Part shown: positions 1-7,800 of the stretch, in pieces
Position numbering within the stretch: position 1 is the stretch's first letter
Layout: every line of letters starts with the position of its first letter
Assembly: GCA_027483445.1 (NCBI GenBank)
Contig: JAIXUS010000075.1
Span: forward strand, 1 to 35,171
DNA: 35,171 bases
Source of the DNA: Bacteroidota bacterium
GTDB taxonomy: Bacteria; Bacteroidota; Bacteroidia; M30B66
Direction: 5' to 3'
Notes under the pieces: generated by a model
Told to the model about the DNA's origin: nothing
The model's database searches: none
Seen by the model: the letters and a program-made list of their open reading frames with translations, nothing else
Program-made: the position numbers and the translations under genes

Positions 1-230
1 GCTCTTAAAGCTGAAAAATCGACGGTTTGCTTCCGTCCAGAATTTATTACCGTCGGATTATGCCTCCCTTCGGTCGGCATGAACCGCCGTTTTGGGGCTC
101 TTAAAGCCCCAAAATCCACGCCTGCTAAAGCGCAGGCTCGATTTTTTATTGCCCAAATCTGCGCTCAGGCAAGCCTGGCTTGTTTTGGGCAATAAAAAAT
201 CCCGCCCTATCGGGACGGGATTTTGGGGCT
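1..230. repeat. Nested palindrome cluster downstream of tRNA-Cys
   Basis: No coding sequence is seen here. Simple hairpins occur at 21-37 (GACGG/CCGTC) and 60-80 (ATGCC/GGCAT). A larger nested structure follows. A 12-bp perfect inverted repeat (105-116 with 219-230, AGCCCCAAAATC) encloses a hairpin at 120-137 (GCCTGC/GCAGGC), an 18-bp perfect inverted repeat (140-157 with 184-201) with its own inner palindrome at 166-177, and a GC-rich hairpin at 200-220. The string TTTTGGGGCT occurs at both 91-100 and 221-230. The whole could fold as a cloverleaf or cruciform. It may terminate tRNA or operon transcription, or be a non-autonomous interspersed element. The choice between these is inference. 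Confidence 0.7.
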
Positions 231-233
231 TTG

Positions 234-304
234 AGGTTTCGAGCGGATTCGAACCGCTGTACGAGGTTTTGCAGACCTCTGCCTAGCCACTCGGCCACGA
301 AACC
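234..304 (-). tRNA. tRNA-Cys (anticodon GCA)
   Basis: The reverse complement folds as a full cloverleaf. The 7-bp acceptor stem is GGTTTCG/CGAAACC. The anticodon stem GAGGT/ACCTC encloses the loop CTGCAAA, giving anticodon GCA. The T arm is AGCGG-TTCGAAT-CCGCT. The discriminator base is U, as is typical of tRNA-Cys. The 3' CCA is not encoded. It lies 54 bp downstream of the CWC gene on the same strand, and a TAnnTTTG-type promoter sits just upstream. Confidence 0.96.
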
Positions 305-314
305 ATTGGGGGCA

Positions 315-345
315 CAAAAGTAACAATTTGGTGCTTGCAAGCAAG
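315..345 (-). promoter_or_regulatory. Putative Bacteroidota-type promoter of tRNA-Cys
   Basis: On the minus strand, TACTTTTG (322-315) matches the -7 consensus TAnnTTTG. A CTTG (345-342) resembling the -33 TTTG lies 19 nt upstream. Transcription would begin a few bases before the mature tRNA 5' end at 304. The site fits by pattern only. Confidence 0.5.
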
Positions 346-358
346 TGTCAATGAAAAA

Positions 359-592
359 TCATTGAACGACCTCTGTGCTGTATGATTTTAAGCAATCAGA
401 ACAGAGACAATCCATGTAATTCCGCCTGATATGCATGAGATTCTCTTTGGTTACAGTTACTTTATCGCACCAGCAATTGTCGCCAACCACACACTCAAAC
501 CGTTTTCCACAGCGCGGACAGGTCTTTTTCTGAACCTTCCTTTGAGGTCTGTTTTTAATCCAAAAAGAAGTAAACCAGGCAAATGGATTCAT
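359..592 (-). CDS. Cysteine-rich CWC family small protein
   Basis: This 77-residue protein has eight cysteines: C25, C28, C34, C40, C42, C62, C64 and C67. They are arranged as CPRCGKRFEC, then CWCD, then a C-terminal DCLCSDCL. That order matches the small cysteine-rich CWC family, which is named for the Cys-Trp-Cys motif and probably binds zinc; its biochemical role is unknown. There is no signal peptide and no membrane segment. Its ATG overlaps the folB stop as ATGA, so it is probably translated by coupling as the third gene of gltX-folB-CWC. The length is normal for the family. The family call is fairly firm, but no function can be assigned from sequence. Confidence 0.85.
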   Translation of the reverse strand: MNPFAWFTSFWIKNRPQRKVQKKTCPRCGKRFECVVGDNCWCDKVTVTKENLMHIRRNYMDCLCSDCLKSYSTEVVQ

Positions 593-942
593 GCAGTTAA
601 TTCAACCGAAATTACACCGTTAAATCCTTCGATTGGAGGCTTAAGTTTGGCCAACCTCACTCGCAGAAAGTGCACTTTGGGGAAGGTCGATGTAATACTA
701 TTAACAATTCTACCCGCTACATGTTCGAGCAAGTCGGAGGGTTTATTCATTTCGGCCTTCACCAGCGCATAAACCTGCGAATAGTCCAATGCATATTCCA
801 GTTGATCGCTTTGAATTGCCTCTTGCGCCTCATATTCGAAAGACACATCTACCTGAAAAGGCGCTCCATGCTTTTTTTCATCGGCGTACACACCATGAAA
901 CGCATGGAACGTTAGTCCCTCCAACCGAACTGTAGTTCTCAT
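589..942 (-). CDS. folB: Dihydroneopterin aldolase
   Basis: FolB converts 7,8-dihydroneopterin to 6-hydroxymethyl-7,8-dihydropterin and glycolaldehyde in cytoplasmic folate synthesis. The 117-residue product starts MRTTVRLEGLTFHAFHGVY and is the usual family length. Residues matching known FolB active-site positions are E22 (GVYADEKK), Y54 (ALDYSQVY), E73 (LLEHVAGRI) and K99 before LKPPI. I chose the ATG at 942 over one at 1017, because the extra 25 residues lie inside gltX in another frame and lack family similarity. The chosen ATG also overlaps the gltX stop as ATGA. Its own stop overlaps the next start in the same way, which indicates a tightly coupled operon. Confidence 0.93.
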   Translation of the reverse strand: MRTTVRLEGLTFHAFHGVYADEKKHGAPFQVDVSFEYEAQEAIQSDQLEYALDYSQVYALVKAEMNKPSDLLEHVAGRIVNSITSTFPKVHFLRVRLAKLKPPIEGFNGVISVELTA

Positions 943-2480
943 TTCAGTGCAGCCGAACACTCCTTTAATCCGCGATTCAGACGCGCAATTACTTCCTCCT
1001 TGCCCAGCATTGCGCAAACCTCAAACATCGATGGGCCCGCAGCCAAACCGGTAATCAAAATCCGAAAAGCCTGCAAGACCTGACCAATTCCAACACCTTT
1101 ACTTTCTAAATACGCTTTGGAGGCAGACTCTAAAGCGGTTGGATTAAAATCTGCAACCGATTCAAGTGTTGAGCTCCAGCCTGCGAAAATTTCAGGTGTT
1201 TCAGGCTTCCATTTTTTACGCAGAAGCTCTAAATCATAGTGCTTCGGAGCCTCAAAGAAAAATCGTGCATGTTGCATGAACTCAGAAACAAAGTGCGCAC
1301 GTTCCTTTACCAACGAAACCACCTTTTCAAGGTAGGCCGTCGTACTTGTAAAGCCCTCTGCCTCGCAAAATGGCGAAAAAGCAGCAGCCAATTCGGCATC
1401 CGATTTTCTCAGCATATACTGCTGATTGAACCACTTGGCCTTTTCGAAATCGAATTTTGCACCCGATTTACTTACCCGCTCCAACGAGAAGGCCTCAACC
1501 AGCTCATCTAAACTAAATATTTCCTGTGTAGTACCGGGGTTCCATCCAAGTAATGACAGGAAATTTAATACTGCTTCCGGATAGTACCCTTTTTCGCGGT
1601 AACCACTGGTGGTCTCGCCCGTATTCGGATCTTTCCAATTTAACGGAGCCACTGGAAAGCCTAGACGGTCGCCATCACGCTTACTTAATTTGCCATTGCC
1701 ATCAGGTTTAAGCAGCAAGGGCAGATGGGCGAATTCTGGCATAACTGATTCCCAGCCCAAATAGCGGTACAACATCACATGGAGTGGGGCAGAGGGCAAC
1801 CATTCTTCACCACGAATTACGTGGCTAATCTGCATGAGGTAATCGTCTACCACATTGGCCAAATGGTAAGTAGGCATGCCGTCCGACTTAAACAGCACTT
1901 TATCGTCCATGTTTTGCGTATTCACCACAATCCATCCTCGAATCATGTCGTGAAAACGCAACTCTTCCTGTCGGGGCAACTTGATTCGAATCACATAAGG
2001 CTCACCGGCATCTAAACGGCGCTGCACTTCATCGGCCGGCAAGGTGAGCGAGTTTTTCATCGAATGACGCGTAATGGCGTTGTATTGAGGAGAAGCCACT
2101 TTTGCTGCCTCAAGGCGCTTGCGCATTTCGTCTAACTCTTCGGGTGTATCGAAGGCGTAATAAGCAAAATCGTTGTTAATCAGCTGCTCAGCATATTGCC
2201 TGTACATGGCCTTTCGCTCGCTTTGGCGATAGGGCGCGTGGGGGCCGCCGTGAATCGGACTTTCGACCGGCTCGATATTCAGCCACCGCAGGGCTTCCAT
2301 AATATACTCCTCAGCGCCCGGAACAAAACGGGTTTGATCTGTATCTTCTACGCGCAGCAGAAAATCTCCTCCATGCTTCTTAGCGAAAAGGTAATTGTAC
2401 AAAGCGGTACGCACGCCGCCAATATGCAGATAGCCTGTTGGTGAAGGGGCAAAACGCACGCGAACTCTACGGTCTGACAT
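939..2480 (-). CDS. gltX: Glutamyl-tRNA synthetase
   Basis: This class I aminoacyl-tRNA synthetase charges tRNA-Glu with glutamate in the cytoplasm. The 513-residue product carries the ATP-binding signature APSPTGYLHIGG (HIGH-type motif at 19-22) and the KMSKS-type loop KLSKR at 264-268. RVEDTDQTR near residue 43 is characteristic of GluRS. Length and motif spacing are normal. The start MSDRRVRVRFAPSPTG sits about 15-20 nt below a TAnnTTTG promoter element. It is the first gene of a coupled gltX-folB-CWC unit. I have not tested whether it is discriminating for tRNA-Glu versus tRNA-Gln. Confidence 0.98.
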   Translation of the reverse strand: MSDRRVRVRFAPSPTGYLHIGGVRTALYNYLFAKKHGGDFLLRVEDTDQTRFVPGAEEYIMEALRWLNIEPVESPIHGGPHAPYRQSERKAMYRQYAEQLINNDFAYYAFDTPEELDEMRKRLEAAKVASPQYNAITRHSMKNSLTLPADEVQRRLDAGEPYVIRIKLPRQEELRFHDMIRGWIVVNTQNMDDKVLFKSDGMPTYHLANVVDDYLMQISHVIRGEEWLPSAPLHVMLYRYLGWESVMPEFAHLPLLLKPDGNGKLSKRDGDRLGFPVAPLNWKDPNTGETTSGYREKGYYPEAVLNFLSLLGWNPGTTQEIFSLDELVEAFSLERVSKSGAKFDFEKAKWFNQQYMLRKSDAELAAAFSPFCEAEGFTSTTAYLEKVVSLVKERAHFVSEFMQHARFFFEAPKHYDLELLRKKWKPETPEIFAGWSSTLESVADFNPTALESASKAYLESKGVGIGQVLQAFRILITGLAAGPSMFEVCAMLGKEEVIARLNRGLKECSAALK

Positions 2481-2501
2481 GTATTGGGTTTTTCAGGGGC
2501 G

Positions 2502-2509
2502 CAAAAATA
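2502..2509 (-). promoter_or_regulatory. Putative -7 element of the gltX operon promoter
   Basis: The minus strand reads TATTTTTG, a full match to TAnnTTTG, ending 22 nt upstream of the gltX ATG. I see no convincing TTTG -33 element at the expected spacing. The 137-bp gap between cyclase and gltX holds nothing else I can name. Confidence 0.45.
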
Positions 2510-2617
2510 CGAAAAGAAGGCTGCAGGTTGTTGTTCATTTTCGCCTTTCGGCGGGATGACCATCCGCTTACACAAGAAGTAGGAGGAAATGACTCTAGTA
2601 TCGATGCTAATCTGCTA

Positions 2618-4555
2618 TCAGACCGCCGAATTTTCTTTAGGCTCAACGAAGTACATGTCTATGTCGCCTTTGCCTTTTGCGGTTATTTTTCCGCGGTATG
2701 TGCATTGGAAGTCATCTTTAACCAATGCGTATGTGCTGGCCGAAATATTGACTTTCCCAGGCTCTCCGGAAGACTCCATGCGCGATGCGGTATTTACAGT
2801 GTCGCCCCAAATGTCGTACTGGAATTTTTTGATGCCTACAATTCCTGCAACCACAGGCCCGGTATGGATACCAATTCTGATTTCGAAAAATGGGAGATTA
2901 TTGGCAATTTTTCGGGCTTTACCTTCATCAATAAAATCGCGCATTTCGAAGGCTGCTTTCACAATATTGGTAGCGATTCCCGGCTGAGCAACCGGAACAC
3001 CACCCGCAGCCATGTACGCATCTCCAATGGTTTTGATTTTCTCGATACCATATTTTTCCATGATTTTATCGAAGGCCGAAAAACATTCGTGAATGTCGCG
3101 CACTAACTGCTTCGGACTTACCTTTTCCGACATGGCCGTAAACCCTTTAAAATCGGTGAATAATACCGTAACTTCTTCCATCAATCTGGCCTCGGCTTCT
3201 CCTTTTTCTTTTAGTTCTTCGGCTACCTCCTCAGGCAAAATATTGAGCAATAAATTCTCACTGCGCTTTTTCTCTTTCCCTATTCTATTCCGCTGTTTGA
3301 AGAAAATTCCTGCAAACAAAAGAACTACAATAAATCCTCCGATAAAGCTATTGCGGACTATTTTTTGGCGGCTAATTTCTTTTTGCTTGATTTCGGTATC
3401 CTTGGTAAGCAGTTTTATTTTAGATTCTTTCTTCTCAAGATCGAAATTAAATTGGAGTAAGCCTAGTTTTTTATCGGTGTTTACATTATAAATAGTGTCT
3501 TTAATTTCCAGTAATAATGTTTGATAGTTAAAGGCATTTTTAAAATCATTTGTTTCGGAATATGCTCTACTCAGGCCTTCATAAATTTCTCTGATTTCTG
3601 TGGTGAGCTTAAGGGGCAATGCGATATCTAGGGCCTGTTTATAAACACCAATAGCCTGATTGGCCTGTTTTTGCTCAAGGTAACATTCAGCCACGCCAAT
3701 CAACGACTTGGTCATGTCGAGCTTGGTATCTAGCTTTTGGGCATATTCAAATGCTTTTTGATGGTTGTTAAGCGCTTTGTTAAAGTCTTTTTTACGGGTG
3801 TAAATTTCGCCCATCTGGTTTAATGCGCCTGGCAAATCGGGCGTTCCATCAAAGGCTACCAACGCTTCCTGCAAGAAATAAAGTGCTTTATTGTCATCTT
3901 TCAAATTGTAATAGGTAGCACCGAGATTTACTGTTGCAGTTCCAATTAGATATTGGTCTTGTATGGCCTTACTTAATTTGTAAGCTTTTAGGAAATACTC
4001 AAGCGCTTTTTTGTAGGTGGCTTGCTTATTCAAGTATAACGTTCCGATATTATTTAATGAGGTTACGATACGGAGTGTGTCATTAATTTCTTCCGAAATT
4101 TTCAATGATTTTAAATCCAGTTCTAACGACTTGGCATCATCACCTTGGTTAAAGTAAATAGCCGCCTGGTTGCTCAGCATATTGGCTATTCCTCTTTTAT
4201 CGTTCATCGATGTAAAGACACTAAGTGCTTCATCCCATGCTGTTAGTGCCTCTAGGTATTGTCCTTTGAGATAATGACCCATACCTACATTTTTGTTCGC
4301 CAGGGCCAGACCTCGTTTGAACCCAATCTCTCTGGCCAGTTTTTTGGCTGCGAAGGCAATTGTAATGGATGTATCGGGCTTTTCGTTTACAAATGATCGG
4401 GCAAGTTGATTAAGCAGGTTTACCCTTTGACTGTCGGATTGGGTTTTTTTGAGCAAAGCCATGAGGCTGTCGCTTTCAGCGCCCTGTGCTTTTGCGTCTA
4501 TTGATAAGACCGCAAACACCAACCAAACTACAATGGTAGAAATGACTTGCTTCAT
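2618..4555 (-). CDS. Membrane-anchored TPR-class III adenylate cyclase
   Basis: The 645-residue protein probably makes cAMP in response to an extracytoplasmic signal. A signal-like hydrophobic start (1-24) precedes TPR-type helical repeats (about 40-350), a charged coiled-coil-like stretch (about 360-400), one membrane helix (404-419) and a class III cyclase domain (about 455-640). Metal-binding aspartates are D468 (LFTDFKGFT) and D512 (IGDAYMA). Substrate-selecting residues K508 and D581 (YDIWGD) are those of adenylate rather than guanylate cyclases. Transition-state residues N588 and R592 (TVNTASRMES) are present. All key residues are intact, so it should be active. The TPR region would be periplasmic if the first helix is cleaved or spans the membrane. 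No cAMP effector gene is in the window. Confidence 0.92.
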   Translation of the reverse strand: MKQVISTIVVWLVFAVLSIDAKAQGAESDSLMALLKKTQSDSQRVNLLNQLARSFVNEKPDTSITIAFAAKKLAREIGFKRGLALANKNVGMGHYLKGQYLEALTAWDEALSVFTSMNDKRGIANMLSNQAAIYFNQGDDAKSLELDLKSLKISEEINDTLRIVTSLNNIGTLYLNKQATYKKALEYFLKAYKLSKAIQDQYLIGTATVNLGATYYNLKDDNKALYFLQEALVAFDGTPDLPGALNQMGEIYTRKKDFNKALNNHQKAFEYAQKLDTKLDMTKSLIGVAECYLEQKQANQAIGVYKQALDIALPLKLTTEIREIYEGLSRAYSETNDFKNAFNYQTLLLEIKDTIYNVNTDKKLGLLQFNFDLEKKESKIKLLTKDTEIKQKEISRQKIVRNSFIGGFIVVLLFAGIFFKQRNRIGKEKKRSENLLLNILPEEVAEELKEKGEAEARLMEEVTVLFTDFKGFTAMSEKVSPKQLVRDIHECFSAFDKIMEKYGIEKIKTIGDAYMAAGGVPVAQPGIATNIVKAAFEMRDFIDEGKARKIANNLPFFEIRIGIHTGPVVAGIVGIKKFQYDIWGDTVNTASRMESSGEPGKVNISASTYALVKDDFQCTYRGKITAKGKGDIDMYFVEPKENSAV

Positions 4556-4639
4556 TAGCTGCGAATATCGTTGAAAAGGTCATTAAGTTGAATCGGCGTA
4601 TTGGATAAATTGCTGTTTTGTACCCTGATTATCCAGCGT

Positions 4640-4826
4640 GCTCACTGATTTCGAAGTTCAATGCCTTGTATGGCGATCGGAAGAAAAGTGCCAGCGGGTG
4701 GAGCGGATACCCCGCAAAACAGAGCGAGCGGGAGAGCGGGGGCGTGGTTTGAGGAGTAGCAGCGCAACACGCGGTGCCCGGCGAGGAAGCCTCAATGCAT
4801 CGGCATGCTGAGCGAGGCAGGCACCC
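4640..4826. repeat. GC-rich repeat-like island in the 4556-4879 intergenic gap
   Basis: The gap between the giant gene and the cyclase holds no convincing gene. Much of it (about 4675-4826) is clearly richer in G+C than its surroundings, with purine-rich strings such as GAGCGAGCGGGAGAGCGGGG. It contains a 6-bp stem CCCCGC (4710-4715) / GCGGGG (4736-4741). The minus strand can be read as short Cys/Ser/Pro-rich peptides in two frames, which look like noise. The composition resembles interspersed intergenic repeats seen in Bacteroidota genomes, but only one copy is present here, so the repeat call is inference. Confidence 0.4.
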
Positions 4827-4861
4827 AAAAAACAAAAAGCCCGACAATGCTGCCGGGCTTT
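4827..4861 (-). terminator. Rho-independent terminator of the giant gene
   Basis: On the minus strand, AAAGCCCG and CGGGCTTT (4861-4854 and 4843-4836) form an 8-bp stem with a 10-nt loop. A T-rich run (TTTTTGTTTTTT) follows. The structure begins 19 nt after the giant gene's stop codon. Confidence 0.88.
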
Positions 4862-4879
4862 CTGAGCTTTCATGTTCTG

Positions 4880-7800
4880 TTAATCTTTCACGTATCGCAA
4901 TTCTTCGGTTTTGCCGGCTTGCTCGATTCTTATCAGATACAAGCCGCTGGCGAACTTCGAAATGTCTAAACGCAACTGCATCGATTCGGCTGGAACACGC
5001 AGACTTTCAACTACTTGTCCGTTCGTTGCAAAGATTTGAATTAATGCAGGCTCTGCCGGATTGAGGCCACTGAGGCTAAACTGACCATTTCCAGGATTCG
5101 GGAACAGGCTTAGCTTTTGATTTTCAACAAGCTCAGTTGCTGTGATTGCATCTTCTTCGGCATTTTCCCCATCAACGCGGCATGACACTGTGCAAACGTT
5201 GATTGAACGGGTATTTGAGATTCCACAGGCGTTGCTCGCTCGCACGGATACGCAGCCGTTGCTTGTACCAAACCTAACGGTGATGCTGGCTGTACCTTGG
5301 CCGCTGGTGATTGTGGCGCCGCTTGGAACCGTCCACGAGTAGCTTAAGCCTGCAATGGCCGGAGTGGAGTAAACGACTCCTTGTTGGTTTCTGCAAACTG
5401 TGGTTGGACCACTGATGGAAGCAGGTGTGGCAGGCAGGCGGCTTAAGCTCAATGAGCGCGCTGTGCTGGTTCCACAACCATTTACAGCAGCTACGGTAAT
5501 ATTTCCGCTGCTAAAGTTTGAGGCCAGACTTATGGTTACGCTGGTTCCGTTGTTGTTTACCATCGTTGCCCCGTTGGGTAAGGTCCAGTTATACGAAGTG
5601 GCATTGCTCACCGGCTGGATTGAGTAAGTGAAGATACCTCCTCCGCAGAGATTGCTTGCCGGGCCTGTGATACTCGCCGGAATAGCCGGAGTGTTGCGTG
5701 AGAGCGACATCGTACGGCTATTGCTCTGACCGCATCCATTCACCGCTCTTACACTCAGAGTTCCACCAGTATAATTGGCGCCAAAGCTTAGGCTGATGAC
5801 ATTGGTGCCTATTCCCGAAACAATGTTGGTTCCGGTTGGAACGGTCCAGTTGTATGAGGTGGCATTGGTCACCGGATTCACGCTAAACGTACGAACATCG
5901 CCGGGGCAAGATTTCGAAGTACCACTAATGCTAGACGGTGTGGCCGGAAGCGAGGTGTTCAAGCTCAAGTTTCTGGTGGAGCTATTTCCGCATGGAGAAT
6001 TCGCGCGAACCTTGAGGGTTCCACTGTTGAAATTAGCAGCCACGGTAACTGTAATGTTGGTTGTTCCTGCACCATTTACCAAGGTTAGCCCCGAAGGGAG
6101 GGTCCATGTATATGAGCTGGCATTAGGCACTGCTGCGATTGAGTAGCTTACCACCGCACCATTGCCTCTAAAGGCGCATAGATTCGTAGGTCCAGTGATG
6201 GCAACCGGTGTAGTTGGAGCTGTGCGGGTAACCTGAATACTTCGCTGAACTGATGATCCGCAGCCACCCACAACAACACTTACCGTTCCGCTGCTAAACG
6301 ACGATGCGAAACGGAAGCTAATGGTCGGTGTACCTTGTCCGCTCACATTGGTGGCACCTGATGGAATTGTCCATTGGTAAGTGCTGGCATTGCTGGCCTG
6401 AATGCTGTAGGTAGCCAGGCTGCCATTGCTGCCCTGGTGCGCACAAGAGTTTGTTGGGCCGCTAATGGTACCTGCTGTTGGTGCTGCAAGAATGGTCAGG
6501 TTAAGCACAAAGGTTGTACAGGATTGCTCGACCTGGTAAGTTCCGCCTTGTGTGTATGTTTGTCCGTTCACCGGCCAAACGTATGAGCCACAGGCAGAGA
6601 TATTGCTTACTACCGGCGGGTTAGGCGATCCACTGATTTCCCATGCGCAAGTTGCGTTGTTGAACTGCGCAGTTTGGTAACACAATAGTGCAGGCATTGG
6701 AGGTTGTGTTCCTGTAACTTCCCATGCGCAGGTGTTGGAATTGAAACTTGCATTTTGCCAACAGGCCAGGTTGGTTGGAGCTGGAGGCTGAGTGCCGATG
6801 TTCTCCCAGGTGCATGTTGTATTGTTGAGCACTACATTGTCCCAGCAATTTTGATTTTCAATCTCCACGGCATTGCCAAAACGGATGTAGAAACGAGGTC
6901 TTTCGTTAGCTGTTCCGGCTCCATTGGCGAAGTTAACTCTTCCGGTTATCGTGATGTCTCCAAAAATGCCTTCGCTGTTGCGGAAGCTTTGGGTGACCAC
7001 GGTGTTGTTGTTGGCCATGAAGCCACCAAAATCCACTCCGTTGAGGTTAAAGTTCGATACCGTAACGCTCGCACCGGTGTTAGGGGCATCAACCGCGCCA
7101 CCCTGCAAGAAAATGTTCAGGTTTTCAAAGCCTTTGTTCGCAAGGCTGGAGGCCGTAGACGTAACCGTTTCTCCGTTGCCGTAAATCTGGTTGTTGTTCC
7201 AGTCGATTGACCAGGTAGAAGCTCCTGTTGAGGCATCATAGATAAACTGGAAATTGCGGGTAAAGCCATCCAACCAAATTGGCGTTCCTACTGGATTTAA
7301 GCTTAAACCTACGCCTGCAGGTGGAGGACCTGGGTGAGCTGGTGTAAAGACTACGGCCTCAAATCCAGTTGCACCCCAACGGGCCCGCGATTCAACTACG
7401 GTTGGACCAACATATGGAGTGTTCGTAGTTTGAGGTACGGCATCGGCATACACTACCGGTTCAATAGGTTCAACCCCGCTCACTTCCCAGGCACAAGTTG
7501 TTGTGTTGAAGTTTGGAGTTTGCCAGCAAGCCAATCCGGTTGGAGTAGCAGGCTGTGAGCCGCTGACTTCCCAGGTACAGGTTGTTGTGTTGAAGCTTGG
7601 AGTTTGCCAGCAAGCCAATCCGGTTGGGGCAGCAGGCTGTGAGCCGCTTACTTCCCAGGCACAAGTTGTTGTGTTGAAGTTAGGAGTTTGCCAGCAAGCC
7701 AATCCGGTTGGGGCTTCAGGTTGTGAGCCGCTTACTTCCCAGGCACAAGTTGTTGTGTTGAAGCTTGGAGTTTGCCAACAAGCCAGTCCGGTTGGGGCAG

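Noticed and set aside
431..772. A 113-codon plus-strand frame
   Set aside because: It is antisense to the CWC gene and folB, both recognised by conserved residues on the minus strand.
943..1017. N-terminal extension of folB by 25 codons
   Set aside because: It lies wholly inside gltX, lacks FolB similarity, and the ATG at 942 gives the normal family length and an ATGA overlap.
2530..2560. Small hairpin CGCC-GAAA-GGCG between the cyclase and gltX
   Set aside because: Only a 4-bp stem and no T-run on the minus strand, so not supported as a terminator.
2438..3106. A 222-codon plus-strand frame opposite the cyclase and gltX start
   Set aside because: It is antisense to the cyclase catalytic domain, whose conserved residues define the coding strand; no family resemblance.
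4629..4873. Short minus-strand frames (about 70 codons) in the GC-rich island
   Set aside because: They are Cys/Ser/Pro-rich, low-complexity frames that run through the terminator or the repeat-like DNA; better explained by composition.
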